Shown here: piece by piece, positions 14,499 through 20,092 of the stretch
Layout: each line of letters begins with the position of its first letter
Position numbering within the stretch: the stretch's first letter is position 1
Source of the DNA: DASUPK01 sp036265435
GTDB taxonomy: Bacteria; Actinomycetota; Thermoleophilia; Solirubrobacterales; 70-9
Direction: 5' to 3'
Assembly (NCBI GenBank): GCA_036265435.1
Contig: DATAPB010000093.1
Coordinates: forward strand, 1 to 20,092
DNA length: 20,092 bases
Program-made: the position numbers and the translations under genes
Notes under the pieces: model-generated
The model's database searches: none
Told to the model about the DNA's origin: nothing
What the model saw: the letters and a program-made list of their open reading frames with translations, nothing else

Positions 14499-15539
14499 GT
14501 GCGCGTCCTCGTCACCGGTCATCACGGCTACATCGGCTCCGTGCTCGTCCCCGTCCTCACCAGTGCAGATCACGAGGTGGCCGGGATCGATTCCGACCTC
14601 TTCGCCGCCTGCACCTTCGGCGACTCGGTCTCCGATGTCACCTCTCTCCGGGCCGATGTCCGCGACATCGAGAGCGAGCATCTGGTCGGCTTTGACGCGG
14701 TGATCCACCTCGCCGCGGTCTGCAACGACCCGGTCGGTGACCTCAACCCGCGGGCCACGTACGAGATCAACCACCGGGGCTCGGTGCGGGTCGCGGAGCA
14801 GGCCAAGGCGGCCGGCGTCCCGCGGTTTCTGTTCTCGTCCTCGTGCAGCCTCTACGGCAAAGCCGGGGAAGAGATGCTCGACGAGGGCGCCGGGTTCGCG
14901 CCGGTGAGTCCGTACGGTGAATCCAAGGTGCTCGCCGAGCGGGACATCTCGGCCCTCGCCGACGACTCGTTCAGCCCGACTTTCCTGCGCAACGCCACCG
15001 CCTACGGGGTCTCACCGCGGTTGCGCGCCGACGTGGTGGTCAACAACCTCACCGGCTTCGCGCATACCACCGGTGAGGTGCTGATCCAGAGCGACGGGAC
15101 GCCCTGGCGTCCGCTCGTGCACGTGGAGGACATCGCCGCCGCTTTCCTCGCCGTCCTCGAGGCTCCCCGTGAGCTCGTGCACGATCAGGCTTTCAACGTC
15201 GGCTCGAGCGCCGAGAACTACCGGATCCGACAGGTCGCCGAGATCGTCGAGGAAGAGGTGCCCGGCGCACGTGCTTCATTCGCCGCGGGGGCCGGGCCGG
15301 ACAAGCGCTCGTATCAAGTCGACTGCTCCAAGATCGTGACGGTGCTTCCGGCCTCCAAGCCGTTGTGGACGGTCCGTCGGGGCGTGAAGCAGCTCCGCGA
15401 GGCATACGAGCGGCACGGGCTCACCTTCGACCGGTTCACAGGCAGCAGGTACCTCCGTATCAACCGCGTCAAGGAGCTTCAGGAAGCCGGCCGGCTCGAT
15501 GATGAGCTCCGCTGGCGCGTCCCGGCGGGTGTGACGTGA
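14499..15539 (+). CDS. NAD-dependent nucleotide-sugar epimerase/dehydratase (extended SDR)
   Basis: This 346-residue protein has the length of extended SDRs. MRVLVTGHHGYIG carries the nucleotide-binding GxxGxxG (G7, G10, G13). FDAVIHLAAVCNDPVG is the strand-4 block, FLFSSSCSLYG the active-site Ser block, and SPYGESK the catalytic YxxxK (Y139, K143). FLRNATAYGVSPRLR, RPLVHVEDIAAAFLAVLEA and AFNVGS are the usual later blocks. It would oxidise/epimerise or dehydrate a nucleotide-activated sugar in the cytoplasm. The acceptor-side blocks do not let me choose between epimerase, dehydratase and reductase. It is followed 34 bases later by an RmlC-like gene, a pairing common in deoxysugar pathways, which makes a 6-deoxy- or branched-sugar precursor likely. 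Start GTG 14499 with AGGAGG. Confidence 0.87.
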   Translation: MRVLVTGHHGYIGSVLVPVLTSADHEVAGIDSDLFAACTFGDSVSDVTSLRADVRDIESEHLVGFDAVIHLAAVCNDPVGDLNPRATYEINHRGSVRVAEQAKAAGVPRFLFSSSCSLYGKAGEEMLDEGAGFAPVSPYGESKVLAERDISALADDSFSPTFLRNATAYGVSPRLRADVVVNNLTGFAHTTGEVLIQSDGTPWRPLVHVEDIAAAFLAVLEAPRELVHDQAFNVGSSAENYRIRQVAEIVEEEVPGARASFAAGAGPDKRSYQVDCSKIVTVLPASKPLWTVRRGVKQLREAYERHGLTFDRFTGSRYLRINRVKELQEAGRLDDELRWRVPAGVT

Positions 15540-15573
15540 CGGACGTCCGGAACGGTCGTCTGGGGTCCTGTCC

Positions 15574-16134
15574 TTGATCTTCAACCCGACCCCGCTCGAG
15601 GGTGCGTTCCTCATCGACGTCGAGCCCAAGGCCGACGAGCGCGGTTTCCTGGCACGTACTTTCTGCGAGACCGAGTTCGCGGAGCAGGGGCTGCCGATGC
15701 GCATCGTGCAGAGCAGCACCATTCATAGCCCGCGCCGTCACACGCTGCGTGGCCTGCACTACCAGGTGCCGCCTCACTCCGAAAACAAGCTGGTCAGGTG
15801 CACACGGGGCTCCATCTTCCTCGTCATGGTCGACCTGCGGAGGGACTCGGCGACCTGCAACGACTGGGTGGGCGCCGAGTTGAGCGCCAAGAACGAGCGC
15901 CTCGCGTTTGTCCCGGAAGGGTTTGCGCAGGGGTACCAGACGCTCGAGGACGATACGGAGGTCCAATACCAGATGTCCCACCACTACGTGCCAGGAGCGG
16001 CGCGAGGAGTGCGCTGGGACGACCGAGCGCTGTGTATCGACTGGCCGCCCGCCGATCGCCGCTTGATCTCCGAGCGCGATCGCGCCTGGCCCGACGTCTC
16101 GGTGCCGGAAGGTTCGGGTGTCGGCAGCCGTTAG
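15574..16134 (+). CDS. dTDP-4-dehydrorhamnose 3,5-epimerase-like (RmlC/cupin) protein
   Basis: A 186-residue RmlC-sized cupin starts at TTG 15574. FLIDVEPKADERGFLARTF is the standard RmlC opening, HTLRGLHYQVPP has the catalytic His (H62), ENKLVRC and FLVMVDLRRDS follow, then LAFVPEGFAQGYQTLEDD, TEVQYQMSHHY (Y132, Y138, the acid/base Tyr region) and GVRWDDRALCIDWP. The block that normally reads FAHGF has Gln at 119 (FAQGY). This is a known type of variation in RmlC-like proteins and may mark a mono-epimerase or an altered substrate. RmlA, RmlB and RmlD are not in the window, so I do not call it RmlC itself. It should act after the SDR at 14499 on a 4-keto nucleotide sugar. Confidence 0.83.
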   Translation: MIFNPTPLEGAFLIDVEPKADERGFLARTFCETEFAEQGLPMRIVQSSTIHSPRRHTLRGLHYQVPPHSENKLVRCTRGSIFLVMVDLRRDSATCNDWVGAELSAKNERLAFVPEGFAQGYQTLEDDTEVQYQMSHHYVPGAARGVRWDDRALCIDWPPADRRLISERDRAWPDVSVPEGSGVGSR

Positions 16135-16171
16135 TGGGTGAGAAGCGGCCCCGCGCCGTACTGCCCACCCT

Positions 16172-16176
16172 GGAGG
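16172..16176 (+). promoter_or_regulatory. Ribosome binding site deciding a TTG start
   Basis: GGAGG lies six bases before TTG 16183 and supports that start over the upstream in-frame start at 16138. Confidence 0.6.
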
Positions 16177-16182
16177 ACGACC

Positions 16183-17088
16183 TTGCCGACGATCTACCTC
16201 GACTCTCAGAGCACAGATCAGGACCGCCGTCATCGGCTCTACCGCGGCGAACTCTTCGCCTTCTCTCCGAAGGTGAGCGCTGCGGAGCTGTGTGACCTGG
16301 CCCGGGAGCTGAGCGAGGCGGCGTTCGCTCCGCACGAGCCGACGGTCGCCCAGGAAAGCGTTGCCGCGGAGCGATACGTGGAGATCCTCGCCGAGCTCAA
16401 GCCCAAGTTCATTCACCACCCTCGCGCGAAGGAGCTGATCGGCCGGATGCTGTCGGACCTGGGGTGCGACCTCGACGAGACCTACTTCGACGTCCCGCGG
16501 CTGCGCACCATGGCTCCCGTCGACTATCTGAACGCGGGGCTCGCGTACCAGTTCCACCCCCATCGGGACACGTGGTTCTCGGCCCCCCAACAGCAGCTCA
16601 ACTGGTGGCTGCCCGTCTACGAGGTCGAGTCGCACAACTCGATGGCGTTCCACCCCGAGTACTTCGACCAACCGGTGCGCAACAGCTCCGCCGACTATGA
16701 CTACGACGAGTGGAGCAAGACCGGCCGGCTACAGGCCGCGAAGCAGGTCAAGAAGGAGACGCGCAAGCAACCGCAGCCCGAGGAACCGCTCGAACTGGAG
16801 CCCGACATCCGGATCGTCACCCCTCCCGGGGGCACGCTGGTCTTCTCGGCCGCGCAACTGCACTCGACCGTCCCGAACACGACGCGCAGCACGCGCTTCA
16901 GCATCGACTTCCGGACGGTGAACCTGAAGGACCTCGCCGATCGGGTCGGGGCGCCGAACATCGACTCGGAGTGCACGGGCACGACGCTCCGCGACTTCGT
17001 GCGGGCCAGCGACCTGGAACCGCTTCCCGACGAGGTGATCGCCCTGTACGACGGTCCCTCCCGGGTGCAGGCCGCGACCGCTTCGTAG
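16183..17088 (+). CDS. 2OG-Fe(II) oxygenase-like (phytanoyl-CoA dioxygenase-type) protein
   Basis: From TTG 16183 the protein has 301 residues. The metal-site pattern of a double-stranded beta-helix oxygenase is visible. FHPHRDTWFSAP gives HxD (H127, D129), AQLHSTVPN gives the distal His (H227), and R238 or R244 in TRFSIDFR could hold 2-oxoglutarate. LNWWLPVYEVESHNSMAFHPEYF and TPPGGTLVFSAAQ are typical strands around the site. A charged helical segment (about 175-205: YDYDEWSKTGRLQAAKQVKKE) interrupts the fold. It is the last gene of the plus-strand operon and may hydroxylate or otherwise oxidise a sugar, lipid carrier or acyl substituent of the glycan. The substrate is unknown. Soluble members of this superfamily include non-catalytic ones, but here the ligand residues are intact. 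Confidence 0.75.
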   Translation: MPTIYLDSQSTDQDRRHRLYRGELFAFSPKVSAAELCDLARELSEAAFAPHEPTVAQESVAAERYVEILAELKPKFIHHPRAKELIGRMLSDLGCDLDETYFDVPRLRTMAPVDYLNAGLAYQFHPHRDTWFSAPQQQLNWWLPVYEVESHNSMAFHPEYFDQPVRNSSADYDYDEWSKTGRLQAAKQVKKETRKQPQPEEPLELEPDIRIVTPPGGTLVFSAAQLHSTVPNTTRSTRFSIDFRTVNLKDLADRVGAPNIDSECTGTTLRDFVRASDLEPLPDEVIALYDGPSRVQAATAS

Positions 17089-17096
17089 CGCGGCGT

Positions 17097-17130
17097 CGAC
17101 CCTCGCACCCTGATTCACCGGGTCGGTGCG
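17097..17130. terminator. Interleaved inverted repeats at a convergent gene junction
   Basis: CGACCC (17097-17102) can pair with GGGTCG (17120-17125), and CGCACC (17104-17109) with GGTGCG (17125-17130). The two stems cross and share one G, so they are alternatives or a pseudoknot. The site overlaps the 3' end of the minus-strand SDR (stop at 17115). There is no T tract. Confidence 0.3.
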
Positions 17131-18041
17131 GGCGCGCGCCGATGGGCGTCGCGGAACCACTCGACGGTCGCGCGGAGGCCGTCCTCGAGGCCCGTGGTCG
17201 CCCGCCACCCGAGCGCCTCCGCCGCATCTTCGACATCCACCCCGACCTCCTGTTCGAATGGGCGAGCGGGTACCTCGCCGAAGAGGGGACGGCCGGGGGT
17301 CGGGCCGATCAGCCTGACGATCAGCTCCACCATCGAGCGCACGGAGCTGGGCGATCCGGAGCCGATGTCGATCGTCCGGCCCTCCACTCCCACGGCGGAG
17401 ACGGCGTTGCAGAAGGCGCGCGCCGCGTCCGTCGCGTAGACGCAGTCGAGTCGACGCGTCCCCGACCCGAGCCGGGGACTTTCTCCCTCCAGCAGCGCCC
17501 TGATCGTGTGGGGGATCAGCTTCGTCGAGTCCTGACCGGGGCCATAGACGTACGACGGCCGCAGGATCACGACCGGCGACTGGAACAGGGCGTGGAACAT
17601 GCGCGCGTACCCGCTCGCCGCCCAGCGCGAGGCACCGTAGGGGGACGGCGGGACGGGGAAGGGCCGGTAGGCCGCCGGCTCCTCGAGCAGTGAGCCGCTC
17701 CAGACGATCCTCCGGCACCCCACCCTCGTTGCGGCCTCGAGCAGCTCCACTCCGGACACCAGGTTGGTCATCAGCGTCGGTGTGACGGCGTCCAGCGACC
17801 GGTCGCCGCGAACGCTGCCGGCCAGGTGGATGACGACCTCTGGACGGACGGACGTCACCAGCTCGAGCGCGCCGCCGGGTTCGGAGAGATCGACGGCCAC
17901 CCACCGCACGCCCTCTGAGTCCTCATGAGGGAAGCGGCTCACCGCAACGACCTCGGCCTGCCCCAGCATCGGAATCAGCTGGCGGCCGATCAACCCGGTC
18001 GCGCCGGTGACGAGCACTCGGGCGTCCCGCACCCCGCTCAT
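17115..18041 (-). CDS. Extended SDR epimerase-like protein with YxxxR in place of YxxxK
   Basis: This 308-residue protein starts at ATG 18041, ten bases after the upstream stop. RVLVTGATGLIG carries GxxGxxG (G13, G16, G19), EVVIHLAGSV is the strand-4 block, and RRIVWSGSLLEE the active-site Ser block. SPYGASRWAASGYARMF has the catalytic Tyr (Y135), but the Lys four residues on is Arg (R139, codon CGC). VILRPSYVYGPGQ, DCVYATDAARAF and IDIGSGSPSSV are normal. The missing Lys, which positions NAD and lowers the Tyr pKa, suggests altered or lost activity. Arg occurs at this place in some SDRs, so it could still be an enzyme. It ends the operon that begins at or beyond the right edge and would act on a nucleotide sugar, or possibly as a scaffold. 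Confidence 0.82.
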   Translation of the reverse strand: MSGVRDARVLVTGATGLIGRQLIPMLGQAEVVAVSRFPHEDSEGVRWVAVDLSEPGGALELVTSVRPEVVIHLAGSVRGDRSLDAVTPTLMTNLVSGVELLEAATRVGCRRIVWSGSLLEEPAAYRPFPVPPSPYGASRWAASGYARMFHALFQSPVVILRPSYVYGPGQDSTKLIPHTIRALLEGESPRLGSGTRRLDCVYATDAARAFCNAVSAVGVEGRTIDIGSGSPSSVRSMVELIVRLIGPTPGRPLFGEVPARPFEQEVGVDVEDAAEALGWRATTGLEDGLRATVEWFRDAHRRAPAPTR

Positions 18042-18051
18042 GGCGCCGGCC

Positions 18052-19371
18052 TCATGGGTCGACCGGGGTCGCCGCGAGCAGTCCAGCGCGCTCGAGACGT
18101 TCGGCGGCGCGGCTGACGAGCGGATAGCTGAGCTGGGAGCGCGAGGCGATGTCGAGCAGGCTGACGCCGCCGTCGCTCTGGTTCAGAACCCAGAGCAGGG
18201 CCCGTTCGTCATCCGGGCTCGCAACCGCGCCGCCGGCGGAGCGGTAGAGGCCCCGCTTTCCGAGCTGCGGCTCGCCGAAGGGGCTGAGGTTGGTGCAGGT
18301 CCGGTTGGTCTCGAGCACCTCCACCAGCTCGAGGCAACGCTCGACCGCCCCGGCCAGCGACTCTGGCCGGATCAGCTCCAGGGTGTCGGCCGAGGTGTGG
18401 TAGCCGTCGAACTCCCCGTGCGGCGTGCGCATCAGCGTGCCCACCGGAAGGTCGAAGCCGGGAGAGCAGAACTGGCGCTCGTCCCCGCCCCATGGCTCCC
18501 AGGGCAGGATGCGATGCGGCTCACCGGCGTCGCGCAGCACCGTTTCCATCGCCACGTCGACTTCGGCGTCGGAGCGCCGGCTGCGCTTGTAGGTCAGCGC
18601 ACCGTCGTCGCCGATGCACGAGACGGCGAGGCCGTGAGCGATGCCGTCGAGCGCGTCGCGATTCCGGTCGAGCCAGGCCAGCGGCCCGATCGTGCCCGGC
18701 GCGAACAGGAAGCGATACGAGTGCCGAAGCGACCGGCTCCCGAGGCGCTTCGCGAGCATGGTCGCGACGGCTATCCCCGAGAGGTTGTCGTTCGCCAGGG
18801 AGGGGTGGCAGACGTAGGTCGAGAAGAGGACCTCCTTCGGACCATGCCCGGGGATCAGGTGCTCGGCGTATGTCAGCCGGCCCGGCTCGAGCGTCGAGTC
18901 GATGACGACCTCGTACTCCCCGGGCGGCAGCTCGAGCAGCTGCCGGTGGGAGAGGCAGAAGCCCCACGTCCTCTGGTAGTACGAGGTCCTGTAGGGGATC
19001 AGGTCAGGCTGCTCGGGAAGGGTGTAGAGCCGCTCGCGCAGATCCTCGAGGGACAGCCGGGCCCGGACCGGCTCGCTGTAGGAGACGACGTGCAGGTTGG
19101 AGTCGCGCCAGTCGAGCACGCGCCTCCCGTCCGGCCCGGTGATGTGGGCATCGTGGAGATTCCACTCGTCGGGCACGATCCAGTCGCAGACGCGGCTCCC
19201 ACTGGGGATCTCGGTCCGGGCGAGCTGGATCTGCTCGTCGAGCACGTCGAAGGTGGCCCGCACACCGTCTCCGGTCAGGCTGCGACACAGGGGGAACAGG
19301 CGGCGCATGAGCCCGTATGCCTCGCGTCCGACGTCCTCCTGCCGGGCGGGCTCTGCCAGGACGGAGGTCAC
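18052..19371 (-). CDS. DUF4910/DUF2172 aminopeptidase-like zinc protein with C-terminal winged helix
   Basis: I chose GTG 19371, whose GTGA overlaps the PIG-L stop by four bases (439 residues). A start at 19428 would overlap it by 61. The N-terminal GLMRRLFPLCRSLTGDGVR is the usual opening. WIVPDEWNLHDAHI, then WRDSNLHVVSYSEPV, is the DUF2172 inserted domain. STYVCHPSLANDNLSGI (H189, D195) and later GGDERQFCSPGFDLPV and EFDGYHTSADTLE supply the M28-like metal and active-site blocks. The last 60 or so residues (ALLWVLNQSDGGVSLLDIA, YPLVSRAAERLERAGLL) form a winged helix. Members adopt an aminopeptidase fold and recur in polysaccharide and modified-sugar loci, but a defined substrate is not established to my knowledge. 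Amide hydrolysis on a sugar is plausible given the deacetylase next to it. Confidence 0.82.
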   Translation of the reverse strand: MTSVLAEPARQEDVGREAYGLMRRLFPLCRSLTGDGVRATFDVLDEQIQLARTEIPSGSRVCDWIVPDEWNLHDAHITGPDGRRVLDWRDSNLHVVSYSEPVRARLSLEDLRERLYTLPEQPDLIPYRTSYYQRTWGFCLSHRQLLELPPGEYEVVIDSTLEPGRLTYAEHLIPGHGPKEVLFSTYVCHPSLANDNLSGIAVATMLAKRLGSRSLRHSYRFLFAPGTIGPLAWLDRNRDALDGIAHGLAVSCIGDDGALTYKRSRRSDAEVDVAMETVLRDAGEPHRILPWEPWGGDERQFCSPGFDLPVGTLMRTPHGEFDGYHTSADTLELIRPESLAGAVERCLELVEVLETNRTCTNLSPFGEPQLGKRGLYRSAGGAVASPDDERALLWVLNQSDGGVSLLDIASRSQLSYPLVSRAAERLERAGLLAATPVDP

Positions 19372-20027
19372 GCAAGCACGGCCTTGCGGCAATAGAAGGC
19401 TTCCGCATGAGAGCTCGGCGAGTTGCATTCCATGCCGCGCAGCCGCAGCAGGCTCGAGAACAAGTCCTCCCGGAACCAGTGCTTGGATCGCTGGGAGGCG
19501 AAGTGGTCCATCAGGTGCTCGATCTTGCGCTGCGAGAGGCGCGCGGACAGGGGGACGAAGGCGTTCGGCGCGCTCATGTCGCCGTCGTACTTCGGCACCT
19601 CGTATTCGAGGATCAGGTGGTCGCGGAATGTGTTCCAGGTGAGCTCGCAGGTGACCCGGTGGTCCTGGTGGAGGTCGTCGCGCTGGTGGGTGAAGACCAC
19701 GTCAGGGGAGAACTCGCGCTTCAGGCCTTCGAAGAAGTCCTTCACCCGCTTGCCCTCGTAGGGGAAGAAGCCGTCGGGGAAATCCCGGATCAAGACCGTG
19801 CTCCGGGGCACGCCCCTGAGAAGTGCCTCTGCGCTCCTTCGGGCCTCCTCTGCGCGCTCTCCCTCTCCGCTCAGCACCACCCAGCGAACCTCGAAGAGCG
19901 CGGCGGCGTCGATCAGCTTCAGGAGCGTGCCGCCACACCCGATCTCGATGTCGTCGGGATGGGCCCCGATCGCGAGCACGCGAGCCCCCGATCCGTTCTG
20001 CCCCCCGAAGGACAGCGGCAGCATCAT
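19368..20027 (-). CDS. PIG-L family N-acetyl-sugar deacetylase
   Basis: I start at ATG 20027, the first of two consecutive ATGs, where ATGA overlaps the stop of the upstream frame. A start at 20078 would overlap that gene far more. This gives 219 residues, usual for PIG-L/LmbE proteins. VLAIGAHPDDIEIGCGGTL has the metal-binding HPDD (H23, D25, D26), and FTHQRDDLHQDHRVT has HxDH (H120, D122, H123), the other ligands. The C-terminal part (FREDLFSSLLRLRGMECNS, HAEAFYCRKAVL) is the common tail in LmbE-like proteins of glycan loci. It should remove an N-acetyl group from a nucleotide- or lipid-linked amino sugar in the cytoplasm. It is coupled to the DUF4910 gene by four bases. Confidence 0.87.
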   Translation of the reverse strand: MMLPLSFGGQNGSGARVLAIGAHPDDIEIGCGGTLLKLIDAAALFEVRWVVLSGEGERAEEARRSAEALLRGVPRSTVLIRDFPDGFFPYEGKRVKDFFEGLKREFSPDVVFTHQRDDLHQDHRVTCELTWNTFRDHLILEYEVPKYDGDMSAPNAFVPLSARLSQRKIEHLMDHFASQRSKHWFREDLFSSLLRLRGMECNSPSSHAEAFYCRKAVLA

Positions 20028-20092
20028 CCAGATGCCGCGTATTCGAGATCGCTGTGCGCCATGCGGTCGGGGTCCCACACCTGCCAGGGCGC
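20024..20092 (-). CDS. C-terminal end of an unidentified gene, truncated by the window
   Basis: On the minus strand the frame is open from the right edge to TGA 20024-20026 and ends with QVWDPDRMAHSDLEYAASG. The stop overlaps the ATGATG start of the PIG-L gene, exactly as the other junctions in this operon overlap, which is why I count it as coding. Only 22 residues are visible and I cannot name a family. Confidence 0.55.
   Translation of the reverse strand, partial: APWQVWDPDRMAHSDLEYAASG

Noticed and set aside
1961..16136. CCGTTAG at 1961, 14438 and 16128, all near gene junctions, as a shared promoter or processing motif
   Set aside because: Two of the three are simply an Arg codon plus the TAG stop of the preceding gene, so the pattern is explained by coding.
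15469..16671. 400-codon minus-strand frame across the RmlC-like and oxygenase genes
   Set aside because: It spans two well-supported plus-strand genes and shows no family motif.
18007..19395. Open frame of about 460 codons on the plus strand opposite the DUF4910 gene
   Set aside because: The composition is a mirror of the real gene and no motif is present. The minus strand has clear metal-site blocks and a GTGA start overlap.
1..20092. Mobile elements, integrase scars or foreign islands
   Set aside because: I saw no transposase-like frame, no terminal inverted repeats with target duplications and no tRNA end. GC and codon style look uniform by eye. I did not compute this.

Overview
The window is high-GC, gene-dense bacterial DNA carrying part of a large surface-polysaccharide (exopolysaccharide/capsule) locus. 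Frequent GTG and TTG starts, GTGA/TGATG stop-start overlaps, a LuxR-type regulator and secreted-protein features suggest an actinobacterium. A Thermoleophilia/Solirubrobacterales-like source is my best guess, but that is an inference from style and not from a marker gene. I see no rRNA, tRNA, CRISPR array, insertion sequence or attachment site, and no stretch over 300 bases without a gene.

Layout, left to right. (a) 1-3669, plus strand: the 3' end of a NarL/FixJ-type response regulator, a Wzx-like flippase, and a secreted, C-terminally membrane-anchored TIM-barrel-like protein with a very basic Lys/Arg/Cys insert. (b) 9001 down to 3740, minus strand: two GT2 glycosyltransferases, an O-antigen ligase/polymerase-like protein, a Wzz-like chain-length protein and a DUF6492 glycosyltransferase-like protein. 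The last four genes are packed with 1-3 nt gaps. A stem-loop sits just after the first GT2. (c) 9091-10110, plus strand: a NodB-type polysaccharide deacetylase. (d) 13029 down to 10080, minus strand: a three-gene coupled operon of a cysteine-rich protein with an internal duplication, a rhamnosyltransferase-like GT2, and a protein of unknown family. (e) 13231-17088, plus strand: a WecG/TagA/CpsF glycosyltransferase, an 84-residue unknown protein, an extended SDR epimerase/dehydratase, an RmlC-like epimerase and a 2OG-Fe(II) oxygenase-like protein. (f) right edge down to 17115, minus strand: the last codons of an unidentified gene, a PIG-L deacetylase, a DUF4910/DUF2172 aminopeptidase-like protein with a C-terminal winged helix, and an atypical SDR with YxxxR in place of YxxxK.

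Taken together this reads as a Wzx/Wzy-type pathway. Sugar nucleotides are modified (SDRs, RmlC-like, oxygenase, PIG-L), assembled by several GT2s and a GT26, flipped, polymerised with chain-length control, and trimmed or deacetylated outside. No initiating PHPT enzyme (WbaP/WecA), no RmlA/B/D and no tyrosine kinase lie inside the window, so the locus must extend beyond it or rely on genes elsewhere.

The least explained parts, and the best candidates for undescribed biology, are the cysteine-rich duplicated protein with its operon partner of unknown family (10080-13029), the Lys/Arg/Cys insert at 3073-3222, and the coupled deacetylase/peptidase-like/SDR operon at the right edge.
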